In this document: piece after piece, positions 18,774-28,084 of the stretch
Position numbering within the stretch: the first letter of the stretch is position 1
Layout: every line of letters starts with the position of its first letter
NCBI RefSeq assembly: GCF_047501465.1
Contig: NZ_JAZDRL010000002.1
Coordinates: forward strand, 496,001-560,000
Length of the DNA stretch: 64,000 nt
Reading direction: 5' to 3'
Source: Pseudochelatococcus sp047501465
GTDB taxonomy: Bacteria; Pseudomonadota; Alphaproteobacteria; Rhizobiales; Beijerinckiaceae
Position numbers and translations under genes: made by a program
The notes under the pieces: generated by a model
What the model saw: the letters and a program-made list of their open reading frames with translations, nothing else
The model's database searches: none
Told to the model about the DNA's origin: nothing

Positions 18774-19523
18774 TTGGGAATAAAAGTATATAGCAATAAA
18801 TCCGTAATAATTGATCATTCCCATCAAGAGCTGGTTGATACTTCTTTCGAAGGAAACCCTACAGAGGGATTTCTAAAAGGGCTGCATCTTCGATACGTAT
18901 TTCGTCGTAAAACTACCAAGCACAAGGATGGAGATGGCAACCCATTAGTTTATGCCCTAAAAGAGATGAACGGCTACCACATGCAACCGATGTACCGCGA
19001 TATGCTGTATAAACAGGCTGCAAAAATCATGGAAACATTCGTAGAGGAAATGAATGCTGACATGCTTGTTGACGTTCCGTCGAGCAAGCCGCTGTGTCGG
19101 GATTTCGCGAGAAAAGTAGCGGAGATATCAGGGATCGAACTGCGGCCATCGGATTTTCTTCGGAAAAAAACTATCGCAGAGATTCTGGCTGACATTGATG
19201 CGAATTTCCCTTCTATCAAGAAGGAAAAGGAACAGACCGAATTTAAGAATATCCTCGGTAATCTTAGAAAAGCTAATCCTGATATTAAATTCGCTATGAA
19301 AGAAATCTCAAAAAACATGAGACATTTTTTCCAGCCCTTTACATTTTCTAGCGCAACGCCATCTTTCAAAGACTGCAAAATCACACTCATTGATGACCTT
19401 GTCTCTTCTGGTACATCCATAATATCCGTAGCTGATTGTTTAAAGAAACATGGCGCCTTGGTAGACAGCGGAGTTTGTCTTCTAAGCGAACTCAATGCCA
19501 AACATCCAAGAGATGCTGGTTGA
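18774..19523 (+). CDS. Orphan phosphoribosyltransferase-domain protein
   Basis: A 249-residue protein whose C-terminal half contains a type I phosphoribosyltransferase PRPP loop: KITLIDDLVSSGTSIISVA at about residues 203-221 (hydrophobic strand, two acidic residues, then Ser/Gly/Thr). The upstream DMLVDVPSSKPL segment (about 97-108) would be the pyrophosphate loop. An inserted Lys-rich helical segment (about 145-185) is unusual for ComF-like or nucleobase PRTases. It starts with TTG after GGAAA; no ATG lies near. The gene is clearly more AT-rich than its neighbours rnd and ppx and stands alone in an accessory pocket with element A. Substrate unknown; a stand-alone salvage or defence-related role are both guesses. 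Confidence 0.7.
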   Translation: MGIKVYSNKSVIIDHSHQELVDTSFEGNPTEGFLKGLHLRYVFRRKTTKHKDGDGNPLVYALKEMNGYHMQPMYRDMLYKQAAKIMETFVEEMNADMLVDVPSSKPLCRDFARKVAEISGIELRPSDFLRKKTIAEILADIDANFPSIKKEKEQTEFKNILGNLRKANPDIKFAMKEISKNMRHFFQPFTFSSATPSFKDCKITLIDDLVSSGTSIISVADCLKKHGALVDSGVCLLSELNAKHPRDAG

Positions 19524-19560
19524 CTTTTTAGCGCTAACTCTATTTACTCATCCAGAAGAC

Positions 19561-19588
19561 AGACCGTGCTTATGCCTCACGGTCTTTA
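19561..19588 (+). terminator. Terminator of the phosphoribosyltransferase gene
   Basis: Perfect stem AGACCGTG / CACGGTCT (19561-19568 and 19578-19585) followed by TTTAAA, 38 nt past the stop codon. Confidence 0.8.
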
Positions 19589-19589
19589 A

Positions 19590-19689
19590 ACATCAAGCAC
19601 GGAAACGTGTAGGTCCGAGCGGCGCCCGGGGTGGCCATCCGATAAGCGGAAAAAGCCTCATGATCAGGTATCGGCTGGTCAAAATTATG
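19590..19689 (+). other. Possible small-RNA region
   Basis: About 100 GC-richer bases enclosed between two terminators and without an open frame. It holds a palindromic GGCGCCCGGGG patch near 19620-19633. A short transcript ending at the second terminator is conceivable; no promoter was identified, so this is a weak suggestion. Confidence 0.25.
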
Positions 19690-19728
19690 CAGGTCACCAT
19701 GTTATGAAACATGGTGACCTGTTTTATT
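19690..19728 (+). terminator. Strong terminator upstream of the ppx 3' end
   Basis: Perfect 14-bp stem CAGGTCACCATGTT / AACATGGTGACCTG with a 4-nt loop (19704-19707), followed on the plus strand by TTTTATTT. No annotated plus-strand gene reaches it because another terminator lies 100 nt earlier. The hairpin could also serve ppx on the minus strand, though the T run is on the plus side. Confidence 0.85.
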
Positions 19729-19773
19729 TCAGCTATGCGGATAATAGCAGCTTCCAGCCAACCACCGAAAACT

Positions 19774-21345
19774 TCAACCCATTTTCGTTACGATTACCGG
19801 CTCTCGGCCTAGCACACGTGCGAGTTGCTTTACGCGGGTGGTGAGGCGGTCGTTGCTAAGCGCTTCCAGCTCTGGCGAAAGCGTCAACACAAGGCGTGAT
19901 CCGCTACCGACCAGCGGTGCGCGCGGAAGAATGCCCGGCATTGCGGCTGATATCAGATAAGCAATGCGCAGCATGCCGCCCAATATGCGCGCGCGGTTCA
20001 GCATGCGTGGGGTCACCAGCTCGCGTAAATTCGAGCGCGCCCCCTCAAGCGACAACCCTTGATAACGGAAAAATACTGATAGCGCGATAAATGCCCGCCC
20101 TGCGTGATCAACGCCCGTTATCGACGAATGCGCAATCTGACTGAGGCTCTGCTCGGCCCGATAATCAGGATGGGTTCGCCATGCGAGATCCGATAGCAGA
20201 CAAACGGCCTCCCGTTGACGGCGCTCCTCCGGAGTTTCATCAAGATGCAGCGAGGTCGTAAGACGGCCTGTCCAGGCTACAAGTTCCGCTGCATGCGCAG
20301 AATTGCGCGACATCAAACGATTAAGCTCGCTGGCTCCCGCTAATAACGGATCAACACGACGCTCTTCTTCTGTCAGCAGCTCGTAAAGGAAACCTTCGCG
20401 CACGCCAAGTGCGGAAACCACAACGGCAGAAGGCCGGCCACGCCGGATAATCTCATCGAGAAGTAGCGCCCCATAGCTCAGCAAGGGGCGGCGCGCTTCA
20501 GACACAGAGTCAATCGAGCCCAGCGTTTCGGTATCAGTGCGCTCAAGCAGCTTACTGAACTCAAGCGCATCCTTCGCTGGCATTGAATATCCGTGCATGA
20601 CATGCAGCGGATAAGCTCGCTGCGCCATATGCAATGTTGCAAGCGAACGCCAAGTGCCACCAACCGCATAGAAATTGCGGCCACGCAGAGCATCAAGCGG
20701 ACCGGCATTTGCCAAACCTTCCCGGATGATCTTGGCTGCTTTCTTGATTGATCCGCCAGTCATATCCTGCAGCGCCAGACCACCCAACTTGGTGGTCATG
20801 CCCTCGGTAACGGAATTACCAACCACATCCACCAGCTCAAGGCTACCGCCGCCCATGTCGCCGACAACGCCATCCGCATGATGGAAGCCACACAAAACGC
20901 CATAAGCAGAAAGCTGCGCCTCACGCCGGCCAGAGAGAAGCTCAATCTTGCGCCCTAAAATCCGTTCAGCTTCAGCAATAAATTCAGGGCCATTCGCGGC
21001 ATCGCGTGCGGCTGCTGTCGCAAGCACATGCACCCGGTTAACCTGCATCGCATCACACAAGATGCGAAACCACGCCAAGGCTTTAAGCGCCTTGGCAACA
21101 GCATCTTCGGCCAGCTGGCCTGTTGTGAGTACGCCACGCCCCAGGCCGCACAACACTTTCTCGTTGAAGAGCTGCGCAGGCGAGCGGCTTAGGCCGTCAT
21201 ACACCACAAGGCGGACAGAGTTTGAACCAATGTCGATGATTGCGATAGGCGACGCCGCACCTGTCCGCCGCATGAGCTGCAGCTTCTCAACGACCAGTGC
21301 TCCCTGATGAAGGGCAGCATCGGCACGTGCGCCGGTATCACCCAT
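19774..21345 (-). CDS. ppx: Exopolyphosphatase / Ppx-GppA phosphatase
   Basis: Member of the ASKHA-fold Ppx/GppA family of about 523 residues, which removes terminal phosphates from polyphosphate (or converts pppGpp to ppGpp). The signature IAIIDIGSNSVRLVVYD is at about 35-51 and GVVGDMGGGSLELV near 160; a C-terminal HD-like helical part follows. The frame is open above the chosen start, but the ATG at 21345 follows AAGGGG and overlaps the ppk stop (AATGGGTGA), as expected for translational coupling with ppk. Having ppk and ppx in one operon places synthesis and breakdown of polyphosphate under common control. Confidence 0.94.
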   Translation of the reverse strand: MGDTGARADAALHQGALVVEKLQLMRRTGAASPIAIIDIGSNSVRLVVYDGLSRSPAQLFNEKVLCGLGRGVLTTGQLAEDAVAKALKALAWFRILCDAMQVNRVHVLATAAARDAANGPEFIAEAERILGRKIELLSGRREAQLSAYGVLCGFHHADGVVGDMGGGSLELVDVVGNSVTEGMTTKLGGLALQDMTGGSIKKAAKIIREGLANAGPLDALRGRNFYAVGGTWRSLATLHMAQRAYPLHVMHGYSMPAKDALEFSKLLERTDTETLGSIDSVSEARRPLLSYGALLLDEIIRRGRPSAVVVSALGVREGFLYELLTEEERRVDPLLAGASELNRLMSRNSAHAAELVAWTGRLTTSLHLDETPEERRQREAVCLLSDLAWRTHPDYRAEQSLSQIAHSSITGVDHAGRAFIALSVFFRYQGLSLEGARSNLRELVTPRMLNRARILGGMLRIAYLISAAMPGILPRAPLVGSGSRLVLTLSPELEALSNDRLTTRVKQLARVLGREPVIVTKMG

Positions 21346-23557
21346 TTTGCCCCTTCGCGAGGCTACGAGGGCGAGAATTTCTGAGCGACTTTCCACGGCC
21401 TGACAAACTCGGGTTGGTCATAAAATAGGCATGGGCATTGAACGGCTCTTCACCAGCAGCAGGCATGACGCGTTTACCCGTCCCATCCGGCTGGATGATC
21501 CAGCTCTGCTCGTTATCCAGTAGATTGGCAAGCAGAATCTGATCAAGAACCTGTTGATGTACCGTCGGATTTGAGATCGGACACATCGCTTCAACACGCC
21601 TGTCAAGATTTCGCTGCATCAAATCTGCGGACGAAATATATACATGTGCCTGCGGGTTAGGCAACCCGCGTCCGTTACCGAATGCATAGATACGGCTATG
21701 CTCAAGGAAGCGGCCCACAATAGATTTGACGCGAATGTTCTCCGATAATCCAGGAATGCCCGGACGCAAGCAGCAGATACCCCGCACCACCAGATCGACC
21801 TGCACACCGGCACGACTCGCATCATATAGCGCATCAATCACCTGCTCATCGACAAGCGAGTTGCACTTCAGCCATACAGTGCCGGGACGCCCCGCCTTAA
21901 CGTGATCAATCTCTTCCTGAATGTGCTGCAGAATCCGCGGCTTGATCGTCAACGGCGACACCGCCATACGCTCCAGCTCAGCCGGCTCCGCATAACCAGT
22001 GATGAAGTTGAAGATGCGGCTGACATCGCGCGCAATCGCCGGATCAGCCGTAAAGAACGACAAATCGGTATAAACCCGGGCCGTTACCGGGTGGTAATTG
22101 CCTGTGCCCACATGACAATAGGTCACCAACTGACCGTTCTCGCGCCGCACAACTGAGGACATCTTGGCGTGGGTTTTAAGCTCGATAAACCCGAACACCA
22201 CCTGCGCACCGGCGCGCTCCAGATCGCGCGCCCAGCGAATGTTGGCCTCTTCATCAAAGCGAGCCTTCAGCTCCACCAGCGCAGTGACAGACTTGCCGGC
22301 TTCAGCCGCTTCCGCCAGTGCCTTGACGATGGAAGAGTCTGATGACGTGCGGTAAAGCGTCTGCTTGATGGCTACAACATCCGGATCGCGCGCAGCCTGT
22401 TGCAGAAAGTGCACCACCACGTCGAACGATTCATACGGATGGTGGACGACCAGATCTTTCTCGCGAATCGCAGCAAAACAATCGCCCGCATGCTCCCGAA
22501 TACGCTCTGGATAGCGCGGATTAAACCGCTTGAACTTCAGGTCAGGCCGATCCAGGCTGACAAGCTGCGAAAGCTCATTCAACGCCAGCATGCCGGTGGA
22601 AACAAAAATCTCATCCGGTAGCACATGCAGTTCTTTCGCCACGAAGTCCCGTAGATCGTCGGGCATTGCGCCTTCAAGCTCCAGCCGGATGACAACGCCG
22701 CGACGGCGCTGCTTGAGAGCGCTTTCGAACTCCCGCACCAGATCCTCAGCCTCTTCCTCAATTTCGAGATCAGAGTCGCGCACAATGCGAAAACCACCCT
22801 GCCCTGCCACGGAATATCCAGGAAACAGACGGCTGATGAACAGCACCAGCACTTGCTCCAGCACGATAAAACGCGAAGCACCTGTCTCGGCGAAATCCGG
22901 CAGCTTGATGAAGCGTTGCACCTTGTTGGGAATGCGGATCAGCGCATTCAGCGCCTTGTTGTCGCCTTGACGATAGAGCGACAACGCCAACGAAAAACCA
23001 AGATTGGGAATAAACGGGAATGGATGCGCAGGATCAATGGCCAGCGGTGTTACGAGCGGAAAGACATAATGCAGGAAGTAATCATCCAGCCAATTCATTT
23101 CGGCGCGGGTGAGCTCGTGCGAGTCAATCAGCACGATGGCGTTTTCGACCAACGCATCACGCAGCTCCAGCCAGCGCTTCTGCTGATCGCTGGCGAGGCG
23201 CGAGACTTCAGCACCAATCTGATTGAGCTGTTCCGCAGGTGAGAGCGAATCCTGCGACATTACCGAAATGCCAGACCGCAACTGCCCCCGCAGGCCCGCC
23301 ACACGCACCATGAAAAATTCATCGAGATTATTGGCGGAAATCGACAAAAAGCGCAGCTGTTCCAACAGTGGATGACGCGGGTTCGATGCCTCTTCCAGCA
23401 CACGCCGATTAAACTGCAACCACGACAGTTCACGGTTGATAAGACGGGCCGGCGAACGACGCAGCGCCTCGACATCGGAAACGTTATAAGCGGATGTCAC
23501 CATATCAACCACTTCTGAGCTGTCTTTATGCATGTCCAAAACCGTTGCGACGTTCAT
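21338..23557 (-). CDS. ppk: Polyphosphate kinase 1
   Basis: Makes polyphosphate from ATP. About 739 residues, the full PPK1 length: N-terminal domain (INRELSWLQFNRRVLEEA, about 42-59), head domain, and the two phospholipase-D-like catalytic domains. The autophosphorylated His lies in the KTHAKMSSVVRRE motif (about 455); the second catalytic His is in EHSRIYAFGNG. The ATG at 23557 is preferred because it follows GGAG at 10 nt; an ATG ten codons upstream (23587) has no Shine-Dalgarno sequence. First gene of a ppk-ppx operon. Confidence 0.95.
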   Translation of the reverse strand: MNVATVLDMHKDSSEVVDMVTSAYNVSDVEALRRSPARLINRELSWLQFNRRVLEEASNPRHPLLEQLRFLSISANNLDEFFMVRVAGLRGQLRSGISVMSQDSLSPAEQLNQIGAEVSRLASDQQKRWLELRDALVENAIVLIDSHELTRAEMNWLDDYFLHYVFPLVTPLAIDPAHPFPFIPNLGFSLALSLYRQGDNKALNALIRIPNKVQRFIKLPDFAETGASRFIVLEQVLVLFISRLFPGYSVAGQGGFRIVRDSDLEIEEEAEDLVREFESALKQRRRGVVIRLELEGAMPDDLRDFVAKELHVLPDEIFVSTGMLALNELSQLVSLDRPDLKFKRFNPRYPERIREHAGDCFAAIREKDLVVHHPYESFDVVVHFLQQAARDPDVVAIKQTLYRTSSDSSIVKALAEAAEAGKSVTALVELKARFDEEANIRWARDLERAGAQVVFGFIELKTHAKMSSVVRRENGQLVTYCHVGTGNYHPVTARVYTDLSFFTADPAIARDVSRIFNFITGYAEPAELERMAVSPLTIKPRILQHIQEEIDHVKAGRPGTVWLKCNSLVDEQVIDALYDASRAGVQVDLVVRGICCLRPGIPGLSENIRVKSIVGRFLEHSRIYAFGNGRGLPNPQAHVYISSADLMQRNLDRRVEAMCPISNPTVHQQVLDQILLANLLDNEQSWIIQPDGTGKRVMPAAGEEPFNAHAYFMTNPSLSGRGKSLRNSRPRSLAKGQNG

Positions 23558-23702
23558 TCCGATATATCTCCGCATCGTTTCTGGCATGCGTGGGGCAGCT
23601 TGCCATTATCCGTATTCACAAATCGCCTTGTCGCAACATTACGCGACAGTTCCACGACGGAAAACCAAGAGAGCATATCAAATCGAAATGCACCTCAAAG
23701 GT

Positions 23703-23928
23703 CTAGGCTCAGAATCTGTTAATTCTCTTGCAATGGCATTGTAATGACCAAGTTATGCAAGGAAAGTCACGAAGAGCGGGGGTTGTTCCCCAGTCGAGTG
23801 GCTTGACGTGAGTCAACCGCAGATCAGTGGCAATGTCCGAAGGATATCGTTTATCCACGTGACGATATTCCTGGCTTATTCTGAATGTCTCCATGGATAA
23901 ACTGCACCATTATAGGTTCTGAGCCTAG
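23703..23928. mobile_element. MITE-like element with terminal inverted repeats
   Basis: A 226-bp stretch bounded by a perfect 12-bp inverted repeat, CTAGGCTCAGAA (23703-23714) and TTCTGAGCCTAG (23917-23928), with weaker similarity continuing a few bases inward. It has no transposase gene. If the outermost CTAG is counted as target, it resembles the short palindromic target duplication left by some IS5-group elements. The right end contains the TAG stop codon of hda, so the insertion appears to have set the present end of that gene. A 61-codon frame inside (23709-23894, minus) looks incidental. Confidence 0.55.
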
Positions 23929-24671
23929 CCCTGTTCGGTATCCTTCTGTGAGTGTTGCTCTTCTTCCCAACGATCAAGCATAGATAAAGCAAATACCCGT
24001 GTGATACGGCGGCTATGGCTCAAGGCCTCACGATCAAGCATTTCAACAAGTGCACCTGCAGCGGCGAGAGAGCGTTCCATCCGCCGCCCAAGCGCCTCCA
24101 CCACGCTTGTATCCACCAATAGTTGCCGATCCACGAACAGCTTCACCAACACCGCGCGCAGCAGCGCATCATCAGGCGCATCGATTGCGACAGAAGGCGA
24201 CAATCGCAAGCGCGATAGCAAATCGGGCGTGACCAGCCCCCATTCCTCAGGTTTGGTACGCGCCGTGATCAGCATCGATGCACCCGAAGAGGCGTTCTTG
24301 CGCCGCATCACATTCAGCAGATGAAACAACGCATGTTCATCACGCGGCATCTGATCCGCATCCTCAATCACCAACGCATTCTGCGCTGCAAGCGCCTCAA
24401 CCTTATCCGTCGTTACATCAGCAATCGACACCACACTGGCACCGGCACGCTGCGCCCAGATTGATGCAAGATGCGTTTTTCCCGATCCCTCAGGCCCAAT
24501 AAGCCGCAGCAGCGTATCAGGCCAGGCAGGCCAGCTTTCGATCATCGCATAAGCGTGTGTGTTCGCCGGCCCGACGAGAAAGTCCTCTGCCTCCAGCCGC
24601 GTATCAACGGGCAGATCAAGCGGTAACTGGCGTGGTGGATCCTGAGGCATTGCGATCGAGATTTCAGACAT
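23925..24671 (-). CDS. hdaA: Hda/DnaA-like regulatory ATPase
   Basis: About 248 residues, a DnaA-homologous AAA+ protein without the DNA-binding domain IV, as in Hda/HdaA, which drives hydrolysis of DnaA-ATP to limit replication initiation. Features: the N-terminal clamp-binding motif RQLPLDLP (about 14-21), Walker A GPEGSGKTHL (about 54-63), Walker B-like ALVIEDAD (about 98-105). The open frame extends upstream, but the ATG at 24671 overlaps the stop codon of the AI-2E gene (ATGTCTGA) and gives the family N-terminus. The C-terminus (KDTEQG) ends at a TAG inside the inverted repeat of the adjacent MITE-like element. Confidence 0.92.
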   Translation of the reverse strand: MSEISIAMPQDPPRQLPLDLPVDTRLEAEDFLVGPANTHAYAMIESWPAWPDTLLRLIGPEGSGKTHLASIWAQRAGASVVSIADVTTDKVEALAAQNALVIEDADQMPRDEHALFHLLNVMRRKNASSGASMLITARTKPEEWGLVTPDLLSRLRLSPSVAIDAPDDALLRAVLVKLFVDRQLLVDTSVVEALGRRMERSLAAAGALVEMLDREALSHSRRITRVFALSMLDRWEEEQHSQKDTEQG

Positions 24672-25773
24672 CGAGATGAATCCGAGGCTTGTCTTCCGTC
24701 GTCGGCCCTCGATAGAGAGGGCTGGCCAGATAGCGTTGTAGCGCAAAGCGTGTAAGCACACCAATTGCCGCCGCAATAGGCACCGCCAGCAGCAAGCCCA
24801 CAAAACCAAACAGCGAGCCAAACGCTACCAGCGCAAACATCAGCCAAACCGGATGCAACCCTACAGCATCACCAACAAGTTTAGGGGATAAAATGTTTCC
24901 TTCAACAAACTGACCAAAGAAAAACACGCCCAGCGTCGCTGCAATCATAGGCCATTCAGGCCAGAACTGCACCAATGCCACCCCAACCGCCAACACAAAT
25001 CCCGTGAAGGAGCCAACATAAGGAATAAACGTCAATGCGCCACTGATGAGACCGATCAACAGGCCGAAATTCAGCCCGAGCATGCTGAGTGCCACAGCGT
25101 AAAAGGTGCCCAGGATCAAGCAAACAACAGCTTGCCCGCGAATAAAGCCTGCTATGGCGCGGTTCATTTCCCGAGCGAGCGTTCTAATCGTATCGGCGCT
25201 ACGGCGTGGCAGCCAGCTATCGACAGCCGTAACCATTTGCTCCCAATCGACCAGCATGTAAAAAGCCACGACCGGGGTCACGACGAGCAGCGCGAAAATG
25301 CCAATCACTGCCTGCCCACCAGACCAGAGGGAAGATGCAAACGTGCCCAGCCAACTGGCCGCCTGCCCGACAAAGTCGCTTAGTGAGCGCTCCAGATTGG
25401 TCAGCGCCTCAGGCCCACCGAGCCGCTCGATTATCGGGCCACCATAGTCTTTCGCCAACCACTGAATGCGCTGTGCCGTGGCCGGCAGATTCTGGATGAC
25501 GGCGCCCAGCTGGTTAACCACTATTGGCATCAGCAGCAAGAGCACCAAAATAAAGGCTAATACAAACAGCAGCAGAATAACGACGGACGCTGTAAGGCGC
25601 CCCATTCCCAGCTTCTGCAACCTGTTTGCAACCGGATCCAGCAGATAAGCCAGCGCAAGACCTGCCACAAAGGGCAGTAGAATGCCGCGCAAAAAGTATA
25701 ATCCGATAAGCAACACCACCAGCGTGACAAGCCAGAAACGCATCTGACGTTCAACGGGAGATAAATCACTCAT
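24664..25773 (-). CDS. AI-2E family transporter (PerM-like)
   Basis: A 369-residue inner-membrane protein with about eight hydrophobic segments, belonging to the AI-2E exporter/UPF0118 family. Typical parts are the N-terminal RFWLVTLVVLLIGLYFL helix, the long amphipathic middle (about 75-140) and the C-terminal GNILSPKLVGDAVGLHP motif (about 295-312). Substrates of this family are mostly unproven (some members transport AI-2 or ions), so I leave it unnamed. It overlaps hda by 8 nt, a pairing seen in other Hyphomicrobiales. Confidence 0.9.
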   Translation of the reverse strand: MSDLSPVERQMRFWLVTLVVLLIGLYFLRGILLPFVAGLALAYLLDPVANRLQKLGMGRLTASVVILLLFVLAFILVLLLLMPIVVNQLGAVIQNLPATAQRIQWLAKDYGGPIIERLGGPEALTNLERSLSDFVGQAASWLGTFASSLWSGGQAVIGIFALLVVTPVVAFYMLVDWEQMVTAVDSWLPRRSADTIRTLAREMNRAIAGFIRGQAVVCLILGTFYAVALSMLGLNFGLLIGLISGALTFIPYVGSFTGFVLAVGVALVQFWPEWPMIAATLGVFFFGQFVEGNILSPKLVGDAVGLHPVWLMFALVAFGSLFGFVGLLLAVPIAAAIGVLTRFALQRYLASPLYRGPTTEDKPRIHLDV

Positions 25774-25833
25774 ATGGCGCCACTCTCATCTACCAAAACC
25801 ATGCACGCCTAAGAACCGCGCAGTAATAAGGAC

Positions 25834-25921
25834 CGCAGAATGTGTCGAACTTCACATCATGGCGCACACAAAGCTACGCGTGCAGAAAGAGAACCCCAGG
25901 ATGTGTTGAACCATGCATCAG
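25834..25921 (-). repeat. Degenerate tandem fragments of element B
   Basis: Two short remnants, near 25839-25869 (GACCGCAGAATGTGTCGAAC...) and 25893-25920 (CCCCAGGATGTGTTGAACC...), match the ACCACAGGATGNGTTNAGCTTC block of element B at 9588 and 35278. The hairpin core is missing. As with the other copies they lie past the stop codon of a minus-strand gene, here the CDP-alcohol phosphotransferase. Confidence 0.5.
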
Positions 25922-25976
25922 AATAAACCGCAGAAAGAACATCCATAGCTGAGGCAAAGTTCACGCATCCTGTTTG

Positions 25977-26534
25977 TTAGTCACCCATATGGCGTAACCA
26001 GAGTGTGAGATAGGCACCTGCGGAAACCACCGTCAAGATGACCACGCTGATCATCGCCGACTGGATGACCCATGGCGCCGTGATAATCACACTCTTTCCA
26101 AAGCCTACGCCGACCATACTGCGTTCTGCAAGCACAAGTGCTGCAAGCACAATTTGGGCGACAGTGTTAATTTTACTGACCTTGAGCGGGTGGATGTCCA
26201 CAGGGCGCGCCATCAGCCATGAAATCATGATCGCCATCAGGATCAACACGTCCCGCGAGACCACCAGAATCACCACCCATTCAGGCAACGCCTTGGCAAT
26301 TGCGAGCGAAATAAAGATGGAGACGAGCAGCGCCTTGTCAGCAAATGCATCAAGATAGGCACCAAGTTCACTGCGCATGTCGAAGCGGCGCGCAATATAC
26401 CCATCGATGCCATCAGAAGCGCCTGCTGTCACAAACAGCAAGAACGCACCCAGCCAGGCCCCGGAACCAATCATCACCACGATGGCCGGCACCAACAAAA
26501 GCCGCAGGATAGTAATGACATTAGGGATGGTCAT
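25977..26534 (-). CDS. CDP-alcohol phosphatidyltransferase (PgsA-like)
   Basis: A 185-residue membrane enzyme that joins a CDP-activated lipid to an alcohol with loss of CMP. The family signature is present near residues 40-66: SDGIDGYIARRFDMRSELG, followed by AYLDAFADK, giving the metal-binding Asp set. Five or six membrane helices are visible. In bacteria the closest well-studied role is phosphatidylglycerophosphate synthase, but a second, true pgsA may exist elsewhere, so the symbol is withheld. I use the ATG at 26534 (TIPNVITILRLLLVP is the usual N-terminus); a GTG four codons upstream is the alternative. Confidence 0.88.
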   Translation of the reverse strand: MTIPNVITILRLLLVPAIVVMIGSGAWLGAFLLFVTAGASDGIDGYIARRFDMRSELGAYLDAFADKALLVSIFISLAIAKALPEWVVILVVSRDVLILMAIMISWLMARPVDIHPLKVSKINTVAQIVLAALVLAERSMVGVGFGKSVIITAPWVIQSAMISVVILTVVSAGAYLTLWLRHMGD

Positions 26535-27007
26535 GAGCGGGCACACATCCTCTCACACGCAACCTGCACATGAGAAAAGGTATGGGTGTGTCGCCGTTTT
26601 CATCCACGTCCCCCCTGCTGTTTGAATCAGCTATATTTTTTTACGGTACGTGTAGCCTTTATTATCCAGCTATATCAATTATCAGGCTACAGACAAGCTG
26701 CATTGTTATGAGATGGTGCAAGGCTAAACAAATGTTGTCGATACCTTTTTGTCTATATTCCCCATAAAGTACCTTGTTCAGAGATCAGCTATCTCTTTAA
26801 ATGATAAAAGAGGTGACTTGATGTGTCTGTAAAGCTTACTCCACCTCAATACATCTGGTGCCAGGCAGTTCCGGCTTATCCCGCCCGACCCATGCATCGG
26901 CGTTCTTTCACTCATTCGTTCAAGCATCTGTCATCCTGACCTACAAGTGTGTTATCTCCAATTAGCTGATTGCCCTTTCGGACGCTTTTTTGCAGGAAAT
27001 ACAATCG
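26535..27007. other. Divergent intergenic region upstream of purM
   Basis: About 470 nt between two divergent genes with an AT-rich middle. It must hold the purM-purN promoter, but I could not recognise a purine riboswitch or a clear operator. Short frames here have no coding signs. Confidence 0.4.
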
Positions 27008-28084
27008 ATGTCGCATAATGAATCCAACGGAGATGGACTCACCTACGCGCAAGCCGGGGTTGATATTGATGCTGGCAACGCCATGGTGGAAGCAATTAAG
27101 CCGTTGGTACGCGCTACCCGCAGGCCCGGCGCTGATGGGCTGATTGGTGGCTTCGGTGGCTTATTTGATCTCAAAGCCGCAGGCTACGTCGATCCAATTC
27201 TTGTCGCAGCCAATGATGGCGTTGGCACCAAGGTCAAAATCGCCATCGAGACCGGACGGCACGGGACTATCGGCATCGATCTTGTGGCGATGTGTGTTAA
27301 CGATCTTATAGTGCAGGGTGCGGAGCCGCTGTTCTTCCTCGACTATTACGCCACCGGCAAGCTCGATCCGGCAGAAGGGGCGCTGGTTGTGCAGGGCATC
27401 GTGGATGGCTGCCGACAAGCAGGCTGTGCGCTTCTAGGTGGTGAAACAGCTGAAATGCCTGGGCTCTATAGCACCGGCGATTATGATCTGGCCGGTTTTG
27501 CGGTAGGTGCAGCAGAGCGCAATCGCCTGCTTCCGCGGGCTGATATTGGCCCTGGCGACGCCATTCTTGGTTTGCCATCCTCGGGTGTGCATTCCAACGG
27601 GTTCTCGCTTGTGCGACGCATTGTGACACATGCGGGCCTCGACTGGAACGCAACAGCACCCTTTGCGCCAGAAAAGCAGCTGGGCGTTGCATTGCTGGAG
27701 CCAACGCGCATTTACGTGCGCCAACTTCTTGGTGCAATGCGCCGGACGAATGCCATCAAGGGCCTTGCCCATATTACCGGCGGTGGCTTCATCGACAACA
27801 TCCCCCGTGTGCTGCCTGAAGGCACGGCTGCACAGCTTGATCTTTCCGCCATTATGCCGCCACCTGTTTTTGGTTGGCTTTCCCGCGCTGGCAAGGTGGA
27901 AGAAGCTGAAATGCTGCGCACGTTCAACTGTGGCATCGGCATGGTTGTTATCGTGGCTGCGGACCAGATTGATGCTGTCACCGATGCATTGATAGCCGAA
28001 GGGGAAACACCAGCGCATATTGGTGAGATCATCGCCTCCACAGATGAGCAGCGCGTTGTTACCAAGGGTAGGCTGCCTCTGTGA
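27008..28084 (+). CDS. purM: Phosphoribosylformylglycinamidine cyclo-ligase (AIR synthetase)
   Basis: ATP-dependent fifth step of purine synthesis, forming aminoimidazole ribotide. The 358-residue protein has the PurM fold: the ATP/substrate loop GADGLIGGFGGLFDL (about 41-55), NDGVGTKVKIA, the DLVAMCVNDL metal site (about 90-99), GGETAEMPG and GLAHITGGGF. Start ATG at 27008 follows AGGAAA; the frame extends six codons further up. It overlaps purN by four bases (GTGA), so the two are translationally coupled. Confidence 0.97.
   Translation: MSHNESNGDGLTYAQAGVDIDAGNAMVEAIKPLVRATRRPGADGLIGGFGGLFDLKAAGYVDPILVAANDGVGTKVKIAIETGRHGTIGIDLVAMCVNDLIVQGAEPLFFLDYYATGKLDPAEGALVVQGIVDGCRQAGCALLGGETAEMPGLYSTGDYDLAGFAVGAAERNRLLPRADIGPGDAILGLPSSGVHSNGFSLVRRIVTHAGLDWNATAPFAPEKQLGVALLEPTRIYVRQLLGAMRRTNAIKGLAHITGGGFIDNIPRVLPEGTAAQLDLSAIMPPPVFGWLSRAGKVEEAEMLRTFNCGIGMVVIVAADQIDAVTDALIAEGETPAHIGEIIASTDEQRVVTKGRLPL

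Noticed and set aside
19615..19665. Possible tRNA in the GC-rich stretch after the phosphoribosyltransferase gene
   Set aside because: No T-arm GTTC box, no acceptor stem and no cloverleaf could be drawn.
23709..23894. 61-codon frame inside the MITE-like element as a transposase fragment
   Set aside because: No DDE-like residues or similarity to IS5-group transposase segments that I can recognise.
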